Shown here in pieces: positions 10,996 through 21,660 of a DNA stretch of 64,000 bases. Both the position numbers and the translations under genes were made by a program. The stretch is from positions 230,125 through 294,124 of the forward strand of contig JACTAT010000051.1 of the NCBI GenBank assembly GCA_014526335.1, written 5' to 3'. Under the pieces are notes generated by a model, which was given only the letters and a program-made list of their open reading frames with translations, searched no databases and was not told the origin of the DNA. Within the stretch, counting starts at the first letter, position 1, and each line of letters opens with the position of its first letter. Source of the stretch: Chrysaora quinquecirrha. Lineage: Eukaryota; Cnidaria; Scyphozoa; Semaeostomeae; Pelagiidae.

Positions 10996-13459
10996 AGACA
11001 GGTCTCTTCCGGCAAAATCGGAAAACTTTTCCAGTCAAACTTTTGAAAACGGAATCTAGGTTTTCAAACATGCTGAATTCGAATTTCACCTGGGGACTTT
11101 TGAAATTTTGACCGGAAGTTGCATTTTTTGATGACGTCATAAACACGCGATTTCGGTAGTTTTTCGAGAATATAATCTCAAGCATTCCATTAAGTCGAAT
11201 AATACATGCATATTCGCAGAGAGGGCAAACAGACCTTTCGATTGATATATAATTCTTTCATTTTAATGAACGTTGAATTTTCACTGATGACGTCATCAGC
11301 TGCTACAGGCAACATGGTTACACTTTCCAAGTGCAGTGTAACTTTATCTAAGGATTGAAACAAGCAACGTAGACAAACTTTTGGGTGAAATATCCATATA
11401 TGACTGCAAAAGGGGCAACACGACCTTGCCATTTCGAATTTTTTCATATTTTTTAAATACAGTATAATTTTTCCTATGTGACGTCATCAGATCTAAAGGC
11501 ATTATAAGTAGTATGCGGTTCTATGTAGACAAGGAAACACAGATGGTTACCCGGGCCCTCCTTGAGAACTTTGATGCGAAAATAAGGTAAGAATGAAGGA
11601 ATGTGAAATCTTGGAGTGCTGGAATTTTGGAATTGTGGAATGTGAATTGTGGAATGTGGAACGTTAAATAGGAAAATGTTGGTTGCCAAAAACATTCTTG
11701 TATTGTCTGTAATAATTCTATATAATAATAATAATAATATTTTATGTAATAATTTTATAAGATTTGTATCACCAAAAGGCTTTTTATAACTAAACTAACC
11801 TTGGAACGTCCGTTGGAAGTTTGAAATTGTTTTTAATTATAAAGGCATTTTTTGGACAATGATTAGGAAAAATAGAAAAATATAATTTCGAAGACAGTAG
11901 ATTCCGTAGAAACCCATTCCTCATTTAAACCCTTTAAAAGAATAACAAACAAACTTAGCAACTTTACACGTGTATGTATAGACTAGCCTAGGTATCCGTC
12001 AATGCCGAATTTTTTTCGGAAAATCATTGCTGACAGAATTTTGATACTAAAAAAATCAGAAAAGGAAGGGGTTTTAGGTAAAGTGATAATGTCACTATAA
12101 CCGTCACTTTCGCACTAAGGCAGACACTTTGGTTTGTTGATGAAATTATTCTCCAGCAACAAGAGCTTTTCTGTATGTGCTCCGTTCTCATTCAAATAAT
12201 GATTATTACAGGCGTTGATTAATTGACCTTGTCTTCAATTAGTTGTTTATATGTCCCATGTAGCAACAACTAGATCTAAATTTTGGACAAAGGTGAGTAC
12301 TGTAGTGTTTCTTTGGCAAAAATATATAACAAACCCGCTTTTCTAAAAGTAGTCAGATGCCTTTTCTATGAAAATAAATAATTTAATTCAGACCAAACTT
12401 TAAACCTGATACAAATTGCTTCCCGTGCAGACTGTTAATTGCAGTTGCAGACTAGAAGAAATATGTTGTAGCAGCTACAAGATAGGAACGAAGGGATCAA
12501 AAATATATTTGATAATGACTTTAAACAGTCTTTACTTGATATGGCTATATACTTTAGATCGGTATTCGACTAATTTCATTGCAGTTTGAAGCAAGAATCA
12601 CCCTTATACTGTATATGAATGTAAAACGTTCCCATCGCAATGTTCCATAATTTCAAGATTCCATAATTCAAAGGTTAGTTTAGTTATAAAAAGCCTTTAG
12701 GTGATACAAAACTTGCCATGTGAATCGCCATATAAAATTATTACAGACAATACAAGAATGTTTTTGGCAACCAACATTTTCCTATTCAACGTTCCACATT
12801 CCACAATTCACATTCCACAATTCCGAAATTCCAGCACTCCAAGATTCCACATTCCTTCATTCTTACCTTATTTTCGCATCAAAGTTCTCAAGGAGGGCCC
12901 GGGTAACCATCTGTGTTTCCTTGTCTACATAGAACCGCATACTACTTATAATGCCTTTAGATCTGATGACGTCACATAGGAAAAATTATACTGTATTTAA
13001 AAAATATGAAAAAATTCGAAATGGCAAGGTCGTGTTGCCCCTTTTGCAGTCATATATGGATATTTCACCCAAAAGTTTGTCTACGTTGCTTGTTTCAATC
13101 CTTAGATAAAGTTACACTGCACTTGGAAAGTGTTACCATGTTGCCTGTAGCAGCTGATGACGTCATCAGTGAAAATTCAACGTTCATTAAAAATGAAAGA
13201 ATTATATATCAATCGAAAGGTCTGTTTGCCCTCTCTGCGAATATACATGTATTATTTGACTTAATGGAATGCTTGAGATTATATTCTCGAAAAACTACCG
13301 AAATCGCGTGTTTATGACGTCATCAAAAAAGGCAACTTCCGGTCAAAATTTCAAAAGTCCCCAGGTGAAATTCGAATTCAGCATGTTTGAAAACCTAGAT
13401 TCCGTTTTCAAAAGTTTGACTGGAAAAGTTTTCCGATTTTGCCGGGAAGAGACCTGTCT
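10996..13459. mobile_element. Foldback-type element with inverted repeats of about 0.8 kb
   Basis: 10996-11802 is the near-perfect reverse complement of 12673-13459. The outer ends are AGACAGGTCTCTTCC on each side; the inner ends share TTTGTATCACC ... AACTAACC. The spacer 11803-12672 is AT-rich without a coding frame. The minus-strand frames in the left arm reappear on the plus strand in the right arm and simply mirror the repeat, so I call no gene. No target-site duplication is obvious. It interrupts the coding part of the PIN-like/CXC gene. Confidence 0.9.
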
Positions 13460-15583
13460 AAAGCTCAACCTGCAACAAGCTGTTGTATTAACAGCAGATC
13501 AGCCGGTCTATGCTCTGGGAAAGCAAGTGCAATGGATGTACCCTGACTTCCACGGAGAAAGCAACACAGTTATGATGATGGGAGCATTGCATATCGAGAT
13601 GGCATTTTTGAACACCATTGGTGACTGGCTTGAAGGAAGTGGCTGGGTGGAGCTTCTTGTTAAGGCTGAAGTAAATACACCAGGAAGAGCTGAGTCGTTT
13701 CTTAGTGGAAGCCAGGTTAAGCGATCAAGATATGCTCATCAGGTTTCTTGTGCAGCCATTCATCTACTTCTTCAAGAAGCCTTCCAGCAAAGTGAATCAG
13801 ATCTTGCTTTTGACGCATGGCTAGAGCAGAAGTCAAAGGAATCTGTACAGTTCAAATACTGGGTTACAGTTATGAACCTAGAGTTAATCCTACTTCTACT
13901 GGTTAGAAGTATTAGAGAGTCAAACTTTCTAATGTTCGTAAACACCCTAGAGCAAATAGCACCATGGATGTTCTCTTTGGACCACACCCACTATTCGCGC
14001 TGGCTTCCAATCTTCATCAACGATATGAAGCAGCTCCCGGTCAAGCACCCAGCCATCTATCAAGAATTCATCAGGGGCCATTTCACAACGAAAAATAGCT
14101 GCAGGAGATTCTCGAGCATATCTGAAGATCAGGCTCACGAGCAGAATAATAAATTGGTGAAAATAGACGGAGGTGCAATTGGAATTCTCGACAACCCCAC
14201 ATCAATGATGAAATGGATGGTTGCAGGTCCAGAAATTTCTCGTCTATTGCGTTCTTTTGATGTCAAAGAAGACAAGAATGAAGAAGATAGCCTTCATCAC
14301 GAAGACACTGACTCGCATGAAAAGCGTTTCAGAACACATGTATCCTCATTCAAAAGCATATTCGATGAAGCTGGAAACCCATTTGAAGAGGAAGATATTC
14401 TAATGAACGTTATCTCGAAGAAAATAATGCATGAATCAGCAGCCAAATCAGTTAAAATCGCGTACGATGTAGGAAAGAAGCAATATGACGAGTTCGTACA
14501 GAAAAGGCTTGTTACATGTGAAGTTTCAATTCACGACCCTATTCCTAAGAACAAGCTACTCTTATTTCGTGCGAAAAATGCCGTTTCGACATCAAAAGAA
14601 AGGCTAAAGATGGCATCTTTAAAGCAAGATTGCAAGCTTTTTGCATCCCTGTACGTTGCCTGCCAATCGCGTAACGGAGACCTCAAGGAGTTTTTTAAAC
14701 ATGAAAATCACGCGAACCCACCTTCCATATCAGAATATGGAAGTCTGAGGAAGGGGAACAAGGCAGACTTTTTAAAATGTATAGAGAATTGCGGTAAATC
14801 GATTTAAGAAAGTCCTAGAACAACAGTTAAGATTTTAGATGGTGCAGCGATTGTTCAAATGATGCCCCCTGGATGTGCAAAAACATTTGGCCAGTACTCA
14901 AGCCTCTTTGTAGAATCAGTTAAGAAAGAATTCAGGAGTGAAAGCATGCGCCGCATTGATGTTGTCTTTGATCGATACTTTCCAGAGAGCTTAAAGTCTG
15001 ACACCCGTGAGAAGAGGGGCTGCGGTACTCGTATCTCCGTTAAAGCAAACACTCCAATTTGCAACAACTGGAGGCAATTTCTACGTGTGAGTGAAAACAA
15101 AGAAGAGCTCTTCGCACTCCTTGCCGAGCAGCTAAAAGATAGTAGCGTTGCAGGAAAAGTAATTGTAGCAACATCAGCCGAAGACATAAAATGCAATTCA
15201 CCTATCAATTCAGAATCCATCCGCCCTTGTAATCAAGAAGAAGCTGACACTCGCATCTTTCTTCATGCAAAACATGCAGCTGATAATGGGCATTCTCGTA
15301 TCAGTATTCGAACTGTAGACACTGATGTTGTTGCAATAGCAATACATCAATTTGGAAAGTTGCGAATAGAAGAACTGTGGATCGAGTTTGGAACGGGTAG
15401 ACACAAGCGATGGCTTCCAGTACACGAATATGTTGCGAGTCTTGGAAACGATGTTTGCGCTGCACTGCCTTTCTGGTACGCTTTTACTGGCTGTGACACA
15501 GTATCGTCATTTGGAGGTCGTGGAAAGAAATTGTGCTGGGATGTATGGAAGTCGCATTACGATGTAACGCAGGCATTTATAAG

Positions 15584-16114
15584 GTAAGCTTTGTTTTCTT
15601 CTTCAGCTTCATCGCGTCTTTACGACTTTCTATCTTATGGATAAAGTTAAAAACCACTGCAGTTTTGAATTCCCTTCAAGTTCGCTGGTCTGTGTGTAAG
15701 ACCAACAATATTGACCTCATACGCCTTGTGCCCTGTTAAATTTGCTCAAAGATTACTTTGGAGTACCAAGACTAAGATGATGCGAATCCATTGGTGCGAT
15801 TCCAAAGATTTCCAAAAACAAATAAAGGAAATATTAGACATAAGATAACCAAATAAGTGAAAAACAAATGGAGAAATATTATCGTGTAAATGTTTATCCT
15901 GATACCTTCATTATTGCGAGATGTTAAAGTCAAAATTGAAAATGTTATGCTACTGGTTTGCGCATGTTGATTTTTGGGCATTTCTTTCGTGAATCATGTT
16001 TATTTTGCGCACATTTTAACCCTCTGTGCATATTTCTTCGAAAAAAATGAAAGGTGTAAAATATTAGGAATGTCAACATATCAATACATTAAGTAAAATG
16101 AAATTATTTCCTAG
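15584..16114 (+). other. Intron of the PIN-like/CXC gene
   Basis: Donor AAG|GTAAGC at 15583/15584 and acceptor TTTCCTAG at 16114. Joining the exons restores an Arg codon (AG+A) and continues the family-like sequence LSDCNTREISDEDF. A second intron, 16328-16679, has donor GG|GTATGT and acceptor TTTTGCAG and restores a Gly codon (GG+C). Confidence 0.8.
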
Positions 16115-17014
16115 ATTATCTGATTGCAACACCAGAGAAATCAGTGATGAAGACTTCAAGTCCATTGAGAGATACGTTGTGCTGATGTATGACAGGTCAA
16201 GCACATTGGAAAGTGTAAATGACTGCCGGAAAACACTGTTTTCAAAGAAAGGTCGCAACATCGAATTAATACCACCTACCAGAGATGCCTTGATTCAGCA
16301 TTCTAAGAGAGCGTTGCTGCAAGGAGGGTATGTTATTATAATGAATATTTCAACACTAACCATCTTTTTTAGCAAGGAAGATGACTCAATGTTTAAATAA
16401 AAATACGTCTTGAAAAGACTGTGATTTGAAATATATAACGAATTCAAGACTTATATCTAATTTACATTCGTATCATCTGAAGATAAGGAGATATTTCCCA
16501 CTGTTCATTCATTGAGTGTTCTGGTGCAGCGACAAATTTAACTTCTTTGTCAGGGACGATACCACATCCTGAAGGTCTTGTAGCCAGAATGACATATAGG
16601 TAACAAATAATTTGTATTTCACTAAGATGATAGTCTTATAGCACTTCTAAAAGTTTACTATTTCATCCTTATTTTGCAGCATTATTTGGGGGCAGTCATT
16701 GAAGAGATGGCAGGATGTACCCAACGTCAATGATTTCGGCTGGAAACAAGAACAAGGTCTGATTTCTCCAAAGTGGACACTACTCCCAGAGGCATCGAAG
16801 GCTTGCTACGAGCTGGTGAAATGTGGGTGCAAGCGTAAATGTAGAGCGAGATGCAAATGCAAGCAATTCAACCTGGAGTGCACCGATCTTTGTGAATGTG
16901 GAGGGCAGTGTTGTGAGACGGCTTAGTTAGCAAACATTTTCTGTTATTTATCTACTTTATGTAAACGAAACTTTTTATAATCTTTTCATCAAAAACATCA
17001 GAGAATTGCAATAA

Positions 17015-17098
17015 CGAGACCTGGGAGCTAGTACCCCAGTCTAAAAATAGCACAAGGGGCATTTTCAAGGCGGGTCTACATCCTACCTTTTCAGCGTA
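17015..17098 (-). repeat. Solo inverted fragment of the 160-bp repeat inside Ty3 pol
   Basis: The 84 bp are the reverse complement of part of the array unit at 8750-9955, from TACGCTGAAAA to CCAGGTCTC. It replaces a few Ty3 bases between GCAATAA and GAGAATAGC (compare the uninterrupted copy at 27640-27655). It shares the ACCCGCCTTGAAAA variant with the third array unit (about 9125). It lies 28 bp beyond the right border of insert E1. Confidence 0.9.
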
Positions 17099-17100
17099 TT

Positions 17101-18135
17101 TTTCAAGAGAATAGCATCTTTGCCTTGGCTGCTAAGGTCAGAGCTAATTTTTTCCTCAAGCTGTTTGGCTAGGTTATTCTCACTAACAGCATTGCAACTA
17201 ACAACATTGTTCTTAATGGAGAGGTTAGATACTGAGTCTAACTGACAATTAACTGTTTCTACTAGAGGACAAAACTCTCCAATCTTTTGACCAGCCTTTA
17301 ATTCAAAATCAATATTAGATGTGTTCATCAAACGAACTAATACAGTCCTATTATCTGCCTGGCAAACTGAGTAAGCTGCAAAGACATACGAAGAGAGGAG
17401 ACTTCACTATCTACAAGTGGCATTACCATTCCGAGCTGCTCCTTACTACTTTTAGGAATATTACACTGAATTAAGACTTCTGACCTACCTGGAATACAAA
17501 GGTTAGACTGAGCTGTCACAGGAACAGGCCCCCTGTTGACAGACTGGACAAGCAAACACGAAGAATGAGCTTCAGTACTGGCAGTACACTTCCCTGTAGT
17601 CATGTTATCAGAGGAAGCTGGGTGCATCAAAGGCAAGGAAGAGGGTTGGGGACTTAAGGGAGTAGAGCCATGTGGCCCTGCTAGAAAGTATTTGCCATCC
17701 CCTTCAGAAGATAAATGCAACCCATTGGAGGTGAGGAAGTCCCATCCTAGAACACAATGTAAAGGTTGAAAGAGGGAGGAGGAAACTAAGAAATTTCCAC
17801 CATAGTAAGAAGACTTATTACCCGGAAACGACAACTCAAGCTGTGTTGTTCCAGCAATGGCTAAACGTTGACCAGTGATGCTGATGCAATTATGAGTACT
17901 TGGGGATAAAGCTGGCTGTGGCCTAATCTGGTCAAATATATGGCTGCTTATAAAAGATTTCATAGACCCTGTATCAAGTAAAGCATGGACATTGACCCCA
18001 CTTAAATTACATTGAACAAGGGGTTGCTGCTGAGAATCAGAGGCCGATAATGGAGAACCAACAGAAAACACTTGGGGGTGACCTTCAACCCAGCCCTTTA
18101 TTGAGGCACCCCTTTGTAGTTTAAAGAATTTGGAC
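17101..18135 (-). pseudogene. Ty3 protease and pol N-terminus, unit 1
   Basis: Retropepsin region on the minus strand with ALLDTGSMKSFIS near 17960 and the C-terminal VLGWDFL near 17750. It is entered from gag by a -1 frameshift (site at 18119-18125). The frame runs on through SVNRGPVPVTAQSN but is broken near 17395 by a one-base loss relative to unit 2. The downstream part reads again at 17331-17100 (NTSNIDFELKAGQKIGEF) before the solo 160-bp repeat. Confidence 0.8.
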
Positions 18136-19104
18136 TTACATTCTGATTCTGCTGATTAGATGACAATGAAAGAAATTCTGTGTCCATGCGGTTATTGTTA
18201 GCAAGGCCGATGGAAGGCCTGGCAGCAGCAGCATTAGCTTCAGTTGTCTTCTGTGTCCAATGGTTGGCACACTGGGCTTGAGAATGTCCCCAGCCACGGC
18301 AGAGGGAACAGTGGGCGTCCCAAGGGCAGTCGCGAGCAAAATGGCCAATCTGGTTACAGTTGTAGCACCTGGCGGCTGTTGAGCGACGGCGTTGGAAACG
18401 GCTATCTTGTCGGCGCCATGGTGACGGCAGACGGGCTTCGGGCAGGGCGGGGTCTGGTTCTTGTTAACCATTGCGGCTTGCAGCCCTTCCTGGTGGGCAG
18501 ACAAATGAGCCACAGCGGCTGTCAGCTTTTCAATTGAATCACGCAATGGCTCGGCAGTTGGAGGCGCCACGTCGACAGAAGCACAAACAGGCCTTGTCTT
18601 CAAATGAATAGCACGATACCTTTGAACGAAGTCTCGCATCTTCTCCAAGGTTGGGGTTGGGTCAGATTCCAAAAGTTTCAAACGAACTTCATCAGGCAAT
18701 CCTTTCATGAATTGGCGGCTTAAAAGAGCCGTTCTAGCTTCGGCGGACATGTCCGGATCTGCTTTGTCCAAGATCTGACGGAGGTCCCACAAGAACAAGG
18801 AAGGATCTTCATCAGGACGCAAGGAACGAAGTTCGAAGTCAGCGAAAAACTGCTCTCGAGCAACCACAGGGCATAAAAGCTTCCTTAAACTATCTGTTAG
18901 GTTCTGATATGTATCCTTTTCCTCGTCGGCAAGAGAAAAATAGTAGGATGAGGCTTGACCACGAAGGAAGGCAGGAAGTTTCTTGAAGCGGGCATCCGCA
19001 GACCAACCATTCGCTGTGGCGCAGCACTCATAACTTCGAAGCCACGCAACGAAATCACCAGAACTGAACTTATCAGGCAAGACAGATAGTTGATTAGTAG
19101 TCAT
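18136..19104 (-). pseudogene. Ty3 gag, unit 1 (frameshifted)
   Basis: Gag from ATG 19104 on the minus strand. The capsid-like region is intact (FSSGDFVAWLRSYECC, QFMKGLPDEVRLKLL). A one-base loss in a G run near 18450, relative to unit 2, shifts the frame before the zinc knuckles. The knuckle residues are therefore encoded but out of frame in this copy. Confidence 0.85.
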
Positions 19105-19124
19105 GGTGTATCTCTGCTTCTCAG

Positions 19125-19142
19125 CTCTGACCTCTGTCACCA
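19125..19142 (-). other. Primer binding site of the Ty3 element (unit 1)
   Basis: On the minus strand TGGTGACAGAGGTCAGAG starts two bases after the LTR end (ACA|TT). TGG at this position is the expected complement of a tRNA CCA end. I cannot name the tRNA with confidence. The same site in unit 2 is at 29666-29683. Confidence 0.7.
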
Positions 19143-19144
19143 AA

Positions 19145-19355
19145 TGTAGCGCTTAGGGTTCTCAGAGCGGAGACAGAGAAAACACAACTTTTACATCAGA
19201 CTTTCAATCACGACTGACTCTCGAAGTCTTCCGCTGTTCTTTATAATATAAATGCGATGACATACAATACACAATTACAATACACAAGTACAGAGATATA
19301 ATGCTTCGATGACATGTGAATAACATTACAGACATCATTGGTTCGATTCATAACA
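19145..19355 (-). repeat. Ty3 LTR, inner copy of unit 1
   Basis: Same LTR family, three bases shorter and visibly more diverged (GATGACATGTGAATAAC in place of GATGACGTGAATATAATAAC). Its outer side joins LINE sequence at ATGTATACATG, 602 bp further into the LINE than the true insertion point, and has no AGAT. It is therefore not the partner of the LTR at 5775. Confidence 0.9.
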
Positions 19356-21660
19356 ATGTATACATGTAAATATTGGTGCTGTTAATCTCCGTTAAGCATA
19401 TACAGTCAAAATCTATTTTAGTTTGGCTGAGTAGGTTTACTAGTTCAGTTGAATGTTTATTAAGGCTACGAATGTGTTTCTATATTAGAGGTTTAAAGAA
19501 GTTTAAAACTGACCATCATAGATACTATGTACTTACATCATTGATAAACTGGTCCGTAATAAAAGTTTGTAGCCCATGGAGGACCTGTTGTAGGAGGTAG
19601 AATAAGAGGATAATGTTGGAAGTTTACTCTGTTATAAGGTGAAAAGAATCCTTGCTGTTGTTGGGGCTGTGGAATAATTGGTGCTGGACGTGCTGGTGGC
19701 CAGTTTCCTTGATATGGCACTTGGTAGTACTCACCCGTACCTTGTTGCATCTTGAAGGCAGTGCAAGTCTCTTCGAGTTCTGATAATTGCTGTTGACGTT
19801 GTTGTTGTTGTTCATAATGATGTTCTTGCTGTTGTTGCTTATGTTGCTGTTGTCGTTGCTGTTGAGGACTTTGAGTTTTCTTTTGTTGTTGATTTTGTGG
19901 TTGTTGCTGTTGCTGTTGGTGCTGCCGCTTTCTTCTATCGTGCTGTTTCTATTGATGATTGTTAAAATATTTTTCATACCAGCAGCTGGATTTGATGTTT
20001 TGGACGAATTTAGATGTATCTTTGTAAGACAAATGTAAACCATCGTATTGATTTGCTGGGTCATCAAGGTTGCCTTGGTTTATTACAGTTGTGTTATATA
20101 TAGAGGAAAGATTATCTAGATAACTATTTGTCTCTTCAATTTCAGATCCATCTTTCTGAGAACCGTAATGCTTTTCGCCTTTAATAATTTGGGATATGAA
20201 TAGTTTCGCAGAGGGAAATTTGCTCTTGATTTTCTTTATTAAATTTTCAAATTTGTCTATAATAGAGGAGACCGAATCACTTATTAAATTGTTGGTTCCT
20301 ACATGCAGAATGATTGTATCAAATGTGGTTGGCATGATATCTGAAACGTAATTTGAAAAATCTTAGATTTTACCCCCTCTTATTGTCTTAATAAGTGTTG
20401 AGCCAGTTTTGTCAAAATGCATAGTATTTATATATTTGAGGATTGAGTCACTGATAATCAAGACCGTTATATTTCTGAGATCAATTTTTCTGTCTTCAGA
20501 CCTGCTGTTAATTGAGCCGGAGCAAGCATTTAGATCTGGCAATGGTGTTTGCTGTTGTGATGGTGATTTTTCGACATCTTCTGTGTTTCTACTATTATCT
20601 GAATTTCTGTTAACATTGGCGTAGGCGAATGACTTTGGCCAGAGGGAGCATTTCCTTTGTTAGGTGTGGCCTGCTGAGTAGCAACATGCCTATTTACTAT
20701 CTGACTCATATGATTTATTTTGTCATTTACTTTATTTCTCAGAGAATCGAAACTATTTTGAAGTTTATCAACGTTTTCTTGTTCAACTAGGACATCTTGT
20801 TGTATAGCACATATCTGTTTTTTTGAAACTGGAACTGGATTAGTTTTATTCAAACTTTCATTATCCTTTTTGGAATCAATGACAGAAGACTTAATTTCAC
20901 ATATCTTGTTTTCAAGTGACGCAATTTTTTTGGCTATTTCTTCTTTTTGGTACTCGGGAGAATCAAGCTTCGGCTTAATGCTTTTAATTGAATTGAAGGA
21001 GTCCTGCATTGACTTGTTATCGTTTTTTAAGGTCAATATTTCGATGGTACATTCGGAGAGGTCCGATATTAATTTCGACACTGTGCTTTACAGATCTTTA
21101 TTTTCCTCTTCCAGGCTTTGAAGGCGAAAAATTATATGTTTAAGATCGATGTTTTCATGTTCTAGTTTCATAGCTTCTGAAACTTCACTACTTTCGAAGT
21201 CACTGCATTCGTCATCCTCTGGTAAAGGAACGTCTTGAGGCAAAGTTCGGGAGATGGTTATTTTCAAATAATTTTGGGGTAGGGTATCAACAAATGAATC
21301 TATAGAATTACTAGGTGGCTTTCCATCTTTGTTTATTTTAAAAAGATTATTGATTTCACTATTCCACGCCATCAGTGAAGCTTGTTGGCCTTGTGCCATT
21401 ATAGTTCCTGTATTAAATATCGACAATGTCAAAACAGATTTCTTCGGTTTCTTCGAATAATTATCAAAGATTGCAAATGATGTTCTCTTGCCATCATCGT
21501 TTTTCATTTTAATAAGAATGCCATCAGTTCTTTGTAAAAAATTCACATACCTTCCATTAAATAGCGAGATCCATGACTGTACATCTTCGGCAGGAACATT
21601 GAACGTGATACTTAAATTATTTTCGTTAATTTGGTATCTACTCATAATTTACTCCATATT
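19356..21660 (-). pseudogene. LINE-A 5' half, unit 1: ORF1 (coiled coil, SGNH esterase, Gln-rich tail) and endonuclease start
   Basis: On the minus strand ORF1 begins at 21645, with a leading domain, an acidic stretch and a long coiled coil (21150-20750). An SGNH-hydrolase-like domain follows: SDSILKYI near 20440, HVGTNNL near 20305, DGLHLSYKD near 20040. ORF1 ends in a Gln/Asn-rich, Pro-rich tail (19980-19540). ORF1 proteins with an esterase domain are known in CR1/L2-type LINEs. ORF2 then starts with an AP-endonuclease N-terminus (FDCICLTEIN near 19395). Unit 1 breaks: a TAA near 21090, a frameshift near 20620 and a TAA near 20370. The end at 19356 abuts the LTR. Confidence 0.8.

Larger units (their letters stand above)
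10141..16926 (+). pseudogene. PIN-like nuclease / double zinc-finger / CXC family gene with introns, disrupted
   Basis: Exons: 10141-10995, 13460-15583, 16115-16327 and 16680-16926. The N-terminus has two CxxC...HxxC clusters (C33-C36 with HKKC near residue 109; CFFC near 150 with YHKTC near 205). After the foldback insertion the frame resumes with LTADQPVYALGKQVQW. A PIN-like core follows: VDTDVVAIA near 15317 and FTGCDTVSSFGGRGKK near 15485, plus an EEADTRIF block. Introns 15584-16114 and 16328-16679 have GT-AG ends, and reading phase is kept across both. The last exon ends with a CXC-type zinc cluster (CGCKRKCRARCKCK ... CECGGQC). Breaks: the foldback element, apparent loss of the segment normally preceding LTADQP, and a TAA at 14805-14807 in an otherwise open frame. 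Family members are typically over 1,000 residues (memory). Function unknown; nuclease plus DNA binding is inferred. Confidence 0.75.
8716..16986 (+). mobile_element. Insert E1: 160-bp tandem array plus PIN-like/CXC gene inside Ty3 pol
   Basis: The Ty3 sequence is cleanly interrupted. Left flank ends ...AACACAT (8715) and right flank starts CATCAAAAAC (16987). The uninterrupted order is inferred from reading pol across the gap (DVFDV followed by LSSPTNERLG). A three-base CAT is therefore duplicated at the borders, as a transposon target-site duplication would be. I see no convincing terminal inverted repeat (AAAAATAG against AAAAGATT). The insert holds a 7.5-unit 160-bp array at its left end and one spliced gene on the plus strand. 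A transposon is likely but not proven; template-switch insertion is an alternative, because a duplication breakpoint coincides with the right border. Confidence 0.55.

Noticed and set aside
11285..11300. CTGATGACGTCATCAG as a hammerhead core
   Set aside because: It is a palindrome within the foldback arm with no GAAA or pairing stem in position.
11190..13317. Cys-rich frame CCPFCSHIWIFHP on both strands as a zinc-finger gene
   Set aside because: It appears twice only because the foldback arms are inverted copies; no domain match and no extension beyond the arm.
8716..16986. Insert E1 as a Helitron or Helentron
   Set aside because: No TC start, CTRR end or terminal hairpin at either border, and no Rep-helicase.
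19787..20038. Leu-rich plus-strand frame resembling a membrane protein
   Set aside because: Antisense of the Gln/Asn-rich tail of LINE ORF1; poly-Gln codons read as Leu on the other strand. Same for 30933-31184.
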